Of a stretch of DNA of 64,000 bases, positions 13,301 through 25,725 are shown in pieces; position 1 is the stretch's first letter, and every line of letters begins with the position of its first letter. The notes beneath the pieces are model-generated. The model ran no database searches, was not told the DNA's origin, and worked only from the letters and a program-made list of their open reading frames with translations. Source of the DNA: Formicarius rufipectus (Eukaryota > Chordata > Aves > Passeriformes > Formicariidae); contig VXAU01003536.1 in the NCBI GenBank assembly GCA_013399695.1, positions 124,001-188,000 of the forward strand, given 5' to 3'. The translations under genes were made by a program, and so were the position numbers.

Positions 13301-15038
13301 TGAACACACTGAAAACTCCCCTCAGACCCTAAACCCCACACTTTAGCATGAAGCAACATGGGCTATGTTACAATGAAGTCATAAAAAGAAACTTCTTAAT
13401 GCAAATGCTGCCAGATCCGTAAGCACACGACTATGGGACAAGCTATCTTGGGAGATATACCAGGGAAAGGCAGGGAGACATAACTGCACTCAATGTCTCT
13501 CCATTCTAGGCTTATAAAGTGCTTTAACTTGCCTGTCAGACGGCATAGATGGGCAAAGCAGTCATGTAAGAAACCTGCATTTATTCTTAAGGAACAGATA
13601 ACACAAAACTTACTGGAAACTTGGGTCATTTGGGATTTTTGTGGGATTCAACATGCCGTACTATTACTTCATTTTGACATCACCTGCACACCATTAGTTT
13701 TCAGCTCTGACTCACCCTTTCCAAGTCTTGTAAAAGCTGTTTCTCTGTTTCCCCATCCAGGAACACACCCTTCTTCAGATCCCTACCTGAGCATCTGTAC
13801 AAGTCTCTACATGTTTAAGTTCCACTGAAAGTGGATGTATGCTTAAGTGTGATGCTATTGCCTCAAGAGGATATTTTACATTCTAGGATATGATTTGGCA
13901 GAATACAACAAGTAAAAAATAGAAGTGTGATGCTCCAGAAAGCATTTTGGTGAGCTTCCAGGGACTTACCTGCCAGCTGCCAAGCTGGTTTACAGCTCTA
14001 GGCTCAATCTATTCATCCATCCATCACCAAAAGGTCTGAATGACTGATAACAAAAACAGATGAATCACTGTTGGTATGCTCTCTGTTCTCTCTTTGACCT
14101 GTGGGAAACATGGTATTTTATGAATCAGTTTAATATTTCAGGCTAAGGAAAACTTACAGTATAAATAAGGCAGCTTTTATCTTACTGGCTAGATACTTGT
14201 TCCTAATTTATGAAAGACAGAGAGGGCCAGAAATGAAATCTTTCATTGTTAGCTGTTCTTTTAATGAGCAGGTACCCACACCTATCGTCCTGAGTGTAAA
14301 ATACCACCTGATGGCCAGTGAAGAATAACATAAGCTACACAGTCAGAAGGTGCTCTCCCTTTTGGTCTTTTTAGATGGATCTGACTAGCAAGACCATATT
14401 TCATTTCCATTTACTAAGTAAGTGTTATTCAATGTGCCAACCTTGAACTTAACAGCCCAAACATCAAGGGCTTATCTCAGAGACCTATTGGAAGGAAAAG
14501 ACATCTTCAGGTCTGCCATGGAGATGGCAGAAAAGAAAGGAGAAATACATAACAGAGCACTTCCAGACTACAACTTACCTCAAGTGATACAAACAAAATG
14601 AGGAACTAAGAAAAACCAAAATGCATTTATCTTTAAGTACTTTCTGGCTGCATTGTTAGTGTATCAGATTGCTATAGATAAACCTATGACTATTCACATA
14701 AGCTCACAGTGTCAATGAAGCATGTAGACTAAAAATTCACAGCCATTTCTCCACTAATACCTGCTAAAAGGGATTATCTAACAGGTATGCTTTAAATGGG
14801 AGGTTGAGAGCTAGGATAGTACAATTCTGCACCTCTAGACTTGAAGGAAATATAACTTCTGATAAATTACTGCACAAAAATTTGGCAGAAAAGTAAATAC
14901 TTAAAAGGACAGGATTATTCGGCAAATCAGGCTCATTCAAACAAAATGCACCTGAATACAACCAGATACAGAGATTGGAATTATCAAACCAGTCCTTGAG
15001 AACAGGGAACTATCTAATGGAAGACAAACTGAAAAAAT
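10360..15038. other. Intergenic, no recognisable gene
   Basis: Only the poly-C/N site at about 11070-11094 stands out. The open frames here (up to 134 codons) show no family resemblance or splice-consistent pattern. Confidence 0.6.
11070..11094. other. Poly-C run with adjacent ambiguous bases
   Basis: A run of about 13 C is followed by 'gcgttcttaaaNN'. The Ns at 11093-11094 show an unresolved sequence or assembly problem at the homopolymer. Confidence 0.8.
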
Positions 15039-15132
15039 GCAGAATCACAGAACACAGCAGTTTGGGTTGGAAGGTACCTTGAAAGGTCATCTAGTCCAAT
15101 CCCCTGCAAAGTGCAGGGACTTGCACAAGTCA
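15039..15132 (-). mobile_element. CR1 LINE 3' end fragment
   Basis: 'agaatcacagaac' is followed by 'gtttgggttggaaggtacc', 'ttgaaaggtcatctagtccaatcccctgc' and 'gtgcagggac'. This is the reverse complement of the CR1 3' end. Confidence 0.82.
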
Positions 15133-15364
15133 CAGAGGACAAATCACAGACCACAGCAAGGAGGATTGAGCAACACGGGACAGCTGAGGAGGGAACCAGC
15201 TGGGTGTTACCTCCGGATACCACTACCTTTGGTGCTGTGTTGAGAGCCAAACTAAGATGTTCTGCACAGTTCTGATGTTCACATTCCATAAAGGATACTG
15301 AACAACTAGACAGTTTCTCACAGGAACAGTGAGATCCGTCACAAAAACAAAATATTTGGGAGCT

Positions 15365-15505
15365 GAACAAAACGCCTTGAAGTGAAGGCTTCAAAGAGCT
15401 CGATCTGTTTAGTCTGCCAGAGAATGAGAGGCAACTTGATTACAGGAATAAAGCATCAGGTACAAAAGCACTCTTTGATTTAGTGGACACAGTAAAACGA
15501 CTGTA
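15365..15505 (+). mobile_element. Old CR1-type LINE fragment
   Basis: The segment 'gaacaaaacgccttgaagtgaaggcttcaaagagctcgatctgtttagtctgccagag' and then 'aggcaacttgattacag' resembles an ancient reptile/bird CR1 3' region ('...aaaggcttaaagagctcaatctgtttag...gacttgattacag'). It is diverged and has no coding potential. Confidence 0.6.
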
Positions 15506-18500
15506 ATACACTGAAAACAAATCCAAGAGCATTACAAAGCATCAGCACTCTGCTGAATGTATGTATCACAATACAGTTTTAGTCACAAAACAGCACATCA
15601 TTTTCTTCCACGGGAAGCTTCAGACTGTGCAGTATTTAGTGACTGCTTTGCTTTATTCTCATTGTTTAATTTGTGGCCCTGCAATTCACTCATTGTGCCA
15701 TTTGAGCCCATCACCAAACACAGCACTGTTGATTTATTTATTTTGTTACTTTCTTTTAGCTGTCACTTTAACAGCATACAAGTGTAATTCAATGATGTGC
15801 AGAAGATACAGGAAGAGAAAAGCCCTCATTACACACACATTACACAACAGTCCACCTGGTGATTCAAACACTATCCAAAATTTCTGCTAAAGCTGTTCAT
15901 AAAAATTCTAGCTAAATACACTCAGTATTTTCAGTAGTGGTAGAAGCACTGGTAACCTTTTCAAGCTTTTTGGGGAAGTTATTTGTGGGGATTGCTTAAA
16001 GAGTGAAAAGCCAATCTCAGCTTGAGTTTTGAATGGGCTTGTTCTCAACAGAGAATACTACTGGGGAAGCACTCCAGGTGCCCCTTCATGTACTGGGAGG
16101 TTACAAAGGCTTCTGTAGGTTCTTGGTAAGCACCTCAGCACTCAAGCCATACTCGCACATAAAGCTTTGCCACAGCAGAAGCTTCAAGGTCAGATGCATT
16201 TCTGAAGCAGACTCAGAACAGGTCACTGCTTCTGAGTCACCAAGGGGGGAATATTTTCTTTCTGTTCACAGGAGAACATCTGCCTGAGCACAGACTGGCT
16301 CTCCATCTGAAATGGGAGCTTGTTTTCTTTGCCATGAACTGCCTGCCAAGATGAGTTCCCCTGCCTGGCACACCACCTGCCCCCAAACTGTTATGGAAAG
16401 GTTTGGGTTTCCTGACCAGGACCCTTTGCTGCAGATACCACCAATGAAGCCTTGAGGGTCGAAAAGAAGCCTCCAGCCCCTGGCTGGGCCATCCACTGGG
16501 AGGAACAGATACACCCAGTCTAATACCTACAGATTTTCCTGCGTGGGTCTCCACCAGCCTGTCCCAGTCCCATCTCAACTTGACTCCTCATACCAGTCCT
16601 GGGCAACTCTCCTACCGTGCCAGGGCTACATTTCCACCATGGTCTGCACATCAAACCCCACCTCATTCCTCTCTGCACCTCCACACACCTTCAGGTTTTC
16701 TGAGATCCAGATTGTCACATCCCTTTCCTTCCAGCAGGCTGCCATTTCTGCAAATAACTTGAGCAATTCCTAATTAACGTAGGAAAGCTGAGAGATAAGA
16801 CAGTGTGTCCCATTCCTTCCCCTAATTTCTGAGCATTGCAACACCAGTGGCAGTAACCTTTATAAATGCTACTTTCAAAATGCAATGTACATCTACAAAA
16901 CACCAGTGGGCCTGAGTCTTTCAGAGAACTACAACTCTGTAGCACTTTGGTTAAATTTCCTGGAAATGGCAAGAGACACCAGACAGAACCTAAACTAATT
17001 TGAAGTCTCTGCTCAACACTTCCGAGATGCTGAAACATCTCAGGGTTTCACACTACCTGGACTAAACTTAAATTGCTGCAGCGTTGTTTCAACTTTTATT
17101 GAATGATTGTGTTCATCCATCAACAGTGGGAAAAATAAAATAAAAAAAGGAAAGGTATGCTGAATTATGGCATTTGTTATGCCTGAAATCCTTCTACATC
17201 ATCTCTGCAGCAAAACCAAACTGAACAGATCACAGAGGACCGGCTTTAAAAATTGTAGAGCTGAACATCTTGTACTTCTTTATCTGTCTTTGCAAATGAA
17301 TTCCAAACCTAAGGTATATTTTGAAGAGGCTCGAGCTCTTTGCAGCTCACCACAGCACTCGCACACTTGCAAATGCTTTCTTTATACCAGAAGCTCACAA
17401 TTATCAAATGTTACATACTGTGACACATTAAGGTACACATCTGTCCAAACTGTACTACTGTCAGAACACCAGTTTATATCGGATAGGCAGCCCTTCAGCA
17501 CACAGTGTGTGCAAAGGCCACAGGAGAATTTCCTGAGCTTTGCTCCCCAAGGATCCCTAATACTCCTTAGCAACCTGTCTAGAAGGACTGAAATCACCTG
17601 CTCTGGGCAGCAGGTGGTAGGTGTCCCTGTACAATTGAAATAGTTGCCAGCCACAGCAAGCACACGTACATCTCCAGAAAAAAACCCACTTCACAGAGAG
17701 TCATCAAACGTAAGATATGGACAAACATGTTAAACTCAGCCTGAACACAGCACGAGGAACTCTGCCAAGCAGAGCCCTGCTGTGGCCTTCTATCAGGGCA
17801 CTGAGGGCACAGCTTTAGAGGATTCCTCCGTGACAATTTGAGAACAGGCTTTTCCCAGCAGCAACCTGCTCTGGACTGAGGAGCTTCAGGAAGGTGTGAA
17901 ATTACAGCCTGACTGACCACGATCTAATGGCTACAACTGTTTAGACCATTTAGAAACCCTTTTGCACGTCAGGCTGTGTTAGGGGATTATGTATTATCTG
18001 TACTGAACTATTGTGTTCTTTCCCGGTACTGCCTCAGCTACTACATTGCTTTTACCTCTGACAAACTTCATCTAGTGGAGTTTGCAATTGTTCCACAAGG
18101 AACAATTTCAGGACTGAAATGCCACATGGTAGCATAACCATATATATTTTACTTATCCCTTTTGCCTTTAAGGCAAGATCTGTTTGAGACAAGAGCAATT
18201 TAGTTCTGATGTTTCTCTGCCATGCAGCTAAGGGAGTAGAAGTGTCCAGGTCTTTACACAGCTGACCTTTTATTTTCTGCTAGGTGCATCCAATTTCAGG
18301 TAGTTCAGAGTATGATCTTGAAATGCTGCTTTCCATCATGCTAAACTAATCTCAGGTCTCCATTTTTACATATCTAATGAACTCAAGAGTTTGCTTTCCA
18401 GTGTTGCATGAAAAACAGAGGTCATTGAGAAGGTTATACTTTTTCCACAGAACAACTCTTGTGACACTTTTGAAGGAAGCAAAGGACAAGCATTTATAAA

Positions 18501-19571
18501 CTCTGGGCAAACCACTGCAATCAACATAGCTAAGAATTTTTATCACTTTTCTTGTTGTTGTTGCTGTTTTTAAAAAGATCCGAATTCCACTGCATCTATG
18601 CCTATATTAGTAGTTTAAATTTTTATTGAGAAATTTTAAAACTTGATTAGCCCTTATTTAGAACTTAATTTCATTTATACATCTTTTGCAAGAGAAAGAC
18701 TGTCTCCATTTCCTATGCTACTTGTATTCATGACTGCTGAAGAGATGTGTCTCCTCTTTCCACTATTTTCACATCATTTACTTAAACAGTATTCGTAGCT
18801 CCACTTTTCATTTAACATTTCATTTATATACTTCTCAAACTTGTTCCAGTCAATGCTTAGCCTTTGGTACCCTGATACTACCTTATGCATAGCCTTTTAA
18901 ATCTCTAATATTCTGCTATTTAGATTACATATTACTTAAAATGTCAATTCTTGTCCACCTACTCAATAACACGATAGCCACACTCTCCTCATCTCACATA
19001 TTATTTCCCTCATTCACATCCAAGCAGATACCCACCTAGAACACGCTGCTGCCTGCATACATGTCACAAGGATTGCTCCTTAGGACCTCATCATGCAGGG
19101 TCAGCCCCTCTGTTATCAACGGAAAGATCCTCGGAATGTCAAACTCCTGCTGAAATGCAGGATTATTCATCCAGCAGTTACTATTGGGATGTTATCGATT
19201 ACGGCCACCACAAGCACTGCTCAGGCTGATGACCTGCTAATGACCTTCCCATCCACCCTGTGACATTAGCAGGTGAGGATCGTTAATTCCTGCCTAACCT
19301 CGGCTGCCTGAGAGAAGCAAACCTCTATCACCTAACCATCTCAGCCTGACTGAAAGCCACAGGCTCCTTTTACCTAAAACCTCTCGTTACACTTACTCCC
19401 GGAAACAAACAGTAATTTTCTTGTTTACTCTACAACACCGATCCTTCAGATTTTACGCCTTTTTAAAAAAAAAACCTAAGAGCCACATTTCACATCCATC
19501 ACCCAATCTCCCATCACTTTATAAACCCGAAGAAACGAAACTTTGCAATCCCCAAAATTTCCAGGTGGTCT
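15506..19571. other. Intergenic, no recognisable gene
   Basis: No coding or repeat family is recognised. One 11-bp inverted repeat with a 21-bp spacer lies at 19232-19274. The open frame of 158 codons at 17167-17643 resembles nothing I know. Confidence 0.55.
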
Positions 19572-19640
19572 TTTTTTTTTTTTTTTTTTAAATTTAATAA
19601 CAACACCGCCAAATTTATTATCATCATCATCATCCCCATC
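19572..19640. repeat. Poly-T tract and ATC microsatellite
   Basis: A run of about 20 T is followed by AT-rich sequence and (ATC)n at about 19619-19634, directly before the CpG island. Confidence 0.8.
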
Positions 19641-19649
19641 ACCTTAAGG

Positions 19650-20315
19650 GACGAGCAGAAGCGCTGCCCCCGGCGGCGGGGGCGAGCCGAGCCCAGCGGC
19701 TGCCGCCCGTGCCAGCGATGGGTACCCGGGGGGAGCCGCCGCAGCATCACCGGGGTGAAGTCGGGCAGGGCATACCTTCGGCTCCCCCCACACCCTCCCC
19801 GCTGCCCCTCGGCTGCCACAGACGTGGAGGGACGGACTGACAGAGGGATGGACGGGCGGACGGAGGGATGGGCGAACAAACGGAGGGACGGACCGACACG
19901 GACGCTTCTCCCAGTCCGCCGCAGCCTCCGCCCGGCCCGCGGAGGAGCCCCTGGCGTGTCCCGCAGCCGAGCCCCGAGCCCGGCTCCCCATCGCTCCGTA
20001 CCTGTGGGGCTGTGCTGGGCAGCGGCAGCCGCGGTGCCCCCGCAGCCCGACGCGACGGAGAGGCTTTGTTACTACTCGCGGCAGCCGCGGCTCATCGCCG
20101 TCGCTATAGAAACTGGCTGCGCCTCCGAGAGGCACCGGCGAGAGGCGGGAGCCGGGCGGAGGTGTGGGGTGGGGAGCACAGAGCCGTTCATTCACGAATA
20201 TCTCGGCCTTCCCCTCCTCCTTCGCCTCCGCCCGCAGACAAACCGCCGGCACCGCCCAGCCCGGCCCGGCGGTGGGAGGGAGGCTCGCTGCTCTCACCTC
20301 CACCTGCATCCCTGC
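19650..20315. promoter_or_regulatory. CpG island, promoter-like, gene not identified
   Basis: About 660 bp of very GC-rich sequence with dense CpG stands out sharply from AT-rich surroundings. It contains degenerate GGAC/GGAYGG repeats (about 19818-19895). Possible minus-strand splice donors are GAG|GTGAGA near 20300 and AAG|GTATGC near 19775. Such islands in birds usually mark promoters. No conserved protein can be read from it: several frames on both strands are open at once, as expected from base composition. A non-coding RNA or an untranslated first exon is possible. In mammals RNF182 is the upstream neighbour of CD83 but its promoter lies on its far side, so assigning this island to RNF182 would require a rearrangement. 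Confidence 0.65.
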
Positions 20316-20320
20316 GCTGG

Positions 20321-20585
20321 CCCCTCGGCTCAGAGCATCCCTCCGCTCAGAGCATCCCTGGGCAGGGATGCAGCCCCTCGGCTCAGAGCATCCTTGGGTA
20401 GGGATGCAGTCCCTCAGCTCAGAGCATTCCTGGGCTGGGATGTGACCCCTCAGCTCATAGCATCCCTGGGGGAATGCAGCCCCTCGGCTCAGAGCATCCC
20501 TGGGCTGGGATGCAGCCCCTCGGCTCAGAGCATCCCTGGGCTGGGATGTGACCCCTCAGTTCAGAGCATCCCTGAGCTGGGATGC
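20321..20585. repeat. 36-bp minisatellite
   Basis: Eight copies of a core 'gctcagagcat' start at 20328, 20345, 20381, 20417, 20453, 20487, 20523 and 20559 (one reads gctcatagcat, one gttcagagcat). Most are exactly 36 bp apart; one is 34 and the first is 17. The unit reads roughly ctcggctcagagcatccctgg followed by gctgggatgcagccc. Because 36 is a multiple of three, the array stays open in several frames and produces spurious repetitive ORFs. Confidence 0.9.
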
Positions 20586-21853
20586 GCCGTCCCCATTGCC
20601 TGGTCTGGGAGATTTGCCCCCCCAGACACATGCAGAGGCACACTCACACGCACACCCACACTGTGAAATATCTGGGAGTCGCTGCACTCCCTCTCCTGTC
20701 CTCTGCCTTTGATGTCCATTTGGGTCTAGAGTGTGCCTGCAAAAGCCCCACAAAGCTAAAGCTGGGACCAAACTTTTTTAGCAACAGGGGTTTTTTTTGT
20801 GGAAGTGGTGCAGCTCCACGTCCTCAGGGGAGGAACTGCTTTTATGTGGTAAATTGCTGCCAGGAGCCCTCTGGACAGCAGCTTGTGGTCGCTGAAGATC
20901 TAAGGTGGGCTGGGGTTTTTGAGTTCTACAGAGCATTTAGTAGGATGAAGCAGGCCCTGAGGCTTGAGGAGATGTAGAGCCTGCTGTCCTGGGCACTGTG
21001 CAGGCAGCAAACGGGAAGGGAAACATGGGTGGTGGGAAGGAAGAGGAAGGAAAGGCTGAGAATGCATCAAAGTGGCCAGGTGGGTGGGGGATATCATTGT
21101 GTCACTTTTGAGATTCAGGGTCTTCCTTCCATTATCCTGAGTCTGGAGAGTGGCATGTTTTCCTACAGCAGCAGTCTACGGTGTGCCATGGATGCCCATC
21201 TTCACATAGTTCTCCCTGCTTGGCACAGCTGACAAAAACTGAGGCAGTCCCTCCTTTCTTATTTTCCTCCTCCACTGGAGGCTCAGTGATAAGTGGCTTG
21301 TTGAATCTCTTCTCTTCTGATTTCTCTGCCTGAAACATTCTTATTCTCCGTCTCAATCATAGTAAAGTTGATAAAACATCCTTCAAAGTCCAAGATGGAT
21401 CTCCCCTTTTCTCTTTCCCTGGTTTTTACTGTTTAAACTGGACTTTCCAAGTTTGCCAAAGAGAGGAAGCCCAATGTGCAAGGAACAACTTGGAAGCTGC
21501 ATTATCCATCTCAGCTACTGCTAAGCTACAGGGGATGACTATTAAGTATCAGCACTGCAAGTCACTTTGAGCTGATGAATCTGAGCCAGGAGCTGCTGGC
21601 ACACTGCAGAAAATGCTCTTTAGGAAGACTTTGCCAAAGACAAGAAAGACCCCCACTGAAGCTCTTCACAAAACAACATAAGCTGCTGGCAGACCATAAC
21701 ACAGCCAAATGACAGTGACAGCACAAATGGGGGAGACAGAAGGTTGCACATGAAAGACGGGTCACCACATATTTATCTATCTAATTTGCATGCTAAATAG
21801 AAATTTTACAATATTATAATAATAATAATCCAATCAGAGCATTGCAGAGCTTA

Positions 21854-21917
21854 TGTTTTTTGGTTTTGTTTTTGTTTTGGTTGGTTGGGTTTTGGTTTTG
21901 TGTTTGTTTTTTTTTTA
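21854..21917. repeat. T/G-rich simple repeat (GTTTT)n
   Basis: Low-complexity 'ttttggttttgtttttgttttggttggttggg' sequence ending in poly-T. Confidence 0.8.
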
Positions 21918-24254
21918 CCTCATAGTGAATTTGCTTGCTCTGAGGTGGAAAGAGTAACATAAGAGAAATGGAAGACCTGCCACTTGCTGGATCTCATAGC
22001 ACAGGAGAAATTCTGCTCCTTTTTGCTGATATAAAAGAATGCTCACATCCTTTTAATCACACGGAGTTATCAATATTCATAACAAATATAGTTTTAAAAA
22101 TGCTGGAAAGCAATTTATATTACACAATCTTTTGGAAGAGTAAGAATGCTTTTAACTTGAGATGCATTTAGAAAACAGTTGAGCAACAAAAACGTTGCTC
22201 AAAGAAACGGTCATTGTTTTGACAGCAAGAAATGCAATGCTGTTCTTATAATGCCTATTCATTTTTCTTACAAAGTAAACTCACAACACTTTATCCTGGG
22301 TGCAGGCACAGGAAGGGATAGAAAAATTATAGGAAAGACATACTTATTATCTGGTATTCACTGCTACAAAGCACTTCGGTACTGATATTATTTCGTCTAT
22401 TCCTGGGGCTTTTAATCTTCAATGCAGTTGCACACACAGATTTATAAACATTTCCCTCACTAGGCTGAAGGTAAAGGATAGCATTTCCAGGAGGGGCAAT
22501 TGAGACAATTGGGTGATATCTTCAAAGACTTTCAGGAAAACTCAATTGGACATGTCTTAGTACTGTACAGATATCCTTTCCTTCCAGACTGCTTTTCCTG
22601 TCCAGGTTACAAGGATATTTTACTAACAGAGATGAGCCATTTTTGTAGATGGATATCACCTGTATCTTTAGGTTCCCAGTTCACTCCTCTACAGCTTGTA
22701 AAGTGTTTTAGGCTCCCTTTTTTTCCTTATAGCTCTGCTTGGAGTGTATTTAATCTTAACCAGCTTAATGCCATTTGGAGCCTCATTTTGGCAATAGCAT
22801 TTACAAAGTAGAGCACTAACTGCAGACATGCCAACTCTCTGCTTGGGCTGTTTGCAGTCACAGTAGTTCTATGCATCTGGCAAGGGGAAGGAAACATAAA
22901 AACATAAAACTCTAGCATTGCAGAAATAAATCAGTGTTAAATCAGCATTATGTTTTGTAGCATTTTAACACTGAGCTACCCTGCCTTTGTATTTTGGCAT
23001 TTTGTCCCTATTCCTCCCAGTCTGGCTTAAGGACAAGATGTTTAAAATCTACGACCTGAATGCCTTCTGGCAACAGTTTTTAAGGAAGGTCTACTTCTTT
23101 GGGGGAGAGTGACAACATCCCCCCAAAAAAGAACATTTAAAATAATGTGTCCTTTGTGTGGTGTGGCCACAGCCAGCCTCTGACTCAGCAGTGACATGTG
23201 CATCTTCCTCTGTGCAGAGGATCTTTGCCAGTAACCCTGTGTACTGAAGGGACTCACCGTGGAACACTGAACATCCATGTGGAGCAGAGCAGCTTTTGAT
23301 GGTGTCCCCTCTCTCTTGCTGTTTGTTCTCACTCCAAACACCATTCATCCCATGAAAAGCTTATTCCCTTGGCCTATTTGTCCCCTGGAAGCACAGCAAA
23401 GTACCCTTAACTAGCACCAAACCCTTGAATAAAAAGTGCCTCAGCTGAAGAAATGAAAAGCATTCTTATCTCATCATATTAAAACAAAAAGAGAGGGGTG
23501 AGCTGTGATAAAATGGAAGTAAAAATATCTAATAGTAACATGAATTGTCATTACTACTATTATTATCACGATTGTGGTGCAGATTCTAGGCTGAACCAAC
23601 ACCAGGCACTGTTTTCCCACAGAAGAGAACTGGAGGTAATTTCTGCCCAGAGGAGTTTACCTCAGAATTAAATGTTTTTCGTGAGGGCCTGAGGCGCCAT
23701 TAGTCACACATTTGGGTAGTGGCGAGTGCAGTTGGGCCTAATTTAATCACGGCCTTCCAGATATGTGTAATATAAATTTTAAATAATGTCATGATTGTAA
23801 TAATAATTCTGACAGTTGACGGTGCAAAACCATTTTTCTGTGCCTATAGGCAAGCAGCCCTTTTGGAAATTAGAGACTTGGGCACCTGGAAAATGAGCTG
23901 AAGAGATAACAGAAGGAAGCAATAAAACACGAGTCTGCTAAAAGAGGGGATGAACTCGTAGGTTCTGCCTCTCTAGAAGGAAAAACTTTCCCCAGAGCAT
24001 TTTTTTTCCCTTACCTTGGGCAGAAATACGTAGTTTAAAGCAGTGCTTGGGTTTTCTGGTCGTTCTGAGGGGACAGAGCTGCAGCAGCACAAAAGGACTG
24101 GAGTGCCCAAAGGATGAGGGTCCTCCCAGCTCTGCCCGGACAGAGCCACCACAGCAGCAGGAGAGGCTTTGAGGGGTGAGGGACACCCAAAGTGTTGTGA
24201 GGGGAGCAATTACAGACACCAAATCCATGCTGTCTGAGCCATTCTCAGATTCAC

Positions 24255-24580
24255 AACTTTCCTATTTATATATATATATAAAATTTATATAAATAATTAT
24301 TTATNNNNNNNNNNNNNNNNNNNNNNNNNNNNNNNNNNNNNNNNNNNNNNNNNNNNNNNNNNNNNNNNNNNNNNNNNNNNNNNNNNNNNNNNNNNNNNNN
24401 NNNNNNNNNNNNNNNNNNNNNNNNNNNNNNNNNNNNNNNNNNNNNNNNNNNNNNNNNNNNNNNNNNNNNNNNNNNNNNNNNNNNNNNNNNNNNNNNNNNN
24501 NNNNNNNNNNNNNNNNNNNNNNNNNNNNNNNNNNNNNNNNNTAAAAATATCTATATATAAATATATATATTTTACCACAT
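24255..24580. other. AT microsatellite containing an assembly gap
   Basis: 'tatatatatata' and 'aatttatataaataattatttat' run into 237 N at 24305-24541, followed by 'taaaaatatctatatataaatatatatat'. The gap clearly lies inside an AT-rich repeat whose true length is unknown. Confidence 0.9.
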
Positions 24581-25164
24581 TGAGAAGATGCTGGCACAAG
24601 GAAAGTCAAGTATGCGTACATATGTCCAGACTTGCAGCTGATCACTTAACAAAACAATTACCAGGGGTTTATAAGGGCTTCTGTGTGTTGTTAGATAGTT
24701 TTGATGCAGTGTATTAGTTTTAGAAATATACATAATTCTGTGTGCAGAGAGTTCCTTTTTGTCCTTTGGAGAGCCCTGCAAAGTGGAACATACAGATGCA
24801 AGAATGTAAACATGAAAAGGAGGGAGAGAAGCCTTTTCTGCCATTCCTGAGTAGAAATGTAACTTCAGACGAAGAGTTTTTCGTTTTTGATGCAGTCAGG
24901 TTGTCTTATTACCAGATAAGGCTTATAAGCCTCTTAACTAGGACACTGAAACTGTGCCTGTGCTACAGTGTCCTGCTGAGAAACAGGCAGTACAGGAGCT
25001 GGAGAGCAGTGCTGCACCATTGCAGATGTGCCTGGCAGTGTCTGCTCAGAATTAAAACCAAAGATCCTGGCATTACTGTGGAAAGCTCAGTGGACATCTA
25101 GCGTGGAACAAAATGCTAGTGGGAAGGGAAAAAAAAATCAGACCGGAAATATTGTAATTCCCAC

Positions 25165-25725
25165 AGGTTGGTTCTTTGCTCCATCTTGAATACTCTGTTC
25201 AGTTCTGGGAACTCAGATGCAAAGTAGATCCAGCAGGCACAGAGATCACCAGGAGACAGGCAAGGCAAAGGATTAGAGCTGAGAAAGGACATCTTGCATC
25301 TTGGTGGCATGAGGAAAGGACATGACAAAGCTTTATGAAAAATAATGAATGGCACATAGAAGATAAATCCTGCATTTCTAGTCACTTTTTTCCCCATAAT
25401 TTAAGAACAAGAGTTCACTCAGTAGAATTAAAAAGATATAAATTTCAAAGTGATGAAAGGAAATATTAGCTATTAAAGTGAGAGCATTCACTGTTACACG
25501 AGATTAAATTTAGAGAAAGGCCTAGATTGTATAAAATGTGTAAAGGGACAGAAGCCTTAATATTTCAATGCATAAGCCTGTCATTAAGCCAGAGGAAGAG
25601 GAAAAGGAGCATTAACAGAAACTGCTCTTCAGGCAAATTATTGAATCTCTTGAAGCTGCTTCTGAAGGTCTATTGCTGGTGGATAGGGGGAGAAGATACG
25701 GTGACAGATGATGCTGGTTCTCCCC
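25165..25725 (+). mobile_element. Old CR1-type LINE, 3' region
   Basis: Successive blocks match an ancient CR1 3' end: 'actctgttcagttctggg', 'gaatggcacatagaagataaatcctgcatttctagtcac', 'aagaacaagagttcactcagtagaattaaaaag' and 'aaatttcaaagtgatgaaaggaaatatt'. After these come 'atgcataagcc', 'caggcaaattattg' and 'gcttctgaaggtctattgctggtggataggg'. The order and spacing agree with the remembered consensus of CR1s shared by turtles and birds. It is strongly decayed. Confidence 0.75.

Larger units (their letters stand above)
20600..25164. other. Intergenic, with a candidate conserved element
   Basis: No gene is recognised. The stretch at about 23640-23900 is rich in TAAT-type motifs and has an unusually non-random, enhancer-like look, but conservation cannot be tested here. 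Confidence 0.5.

Noticed and set aside
19755..20666. A 303-codon open frame on the + strand, with overlapping long frames on both strands
   Set aside because: It lies across the CpG island and the 36-bp minisatellite. Several frames and both strands are open together, the peptide is proline/arginine-rich and then repetitive, and no domain is recognisable. Stop codons are simply rare in this base composition.
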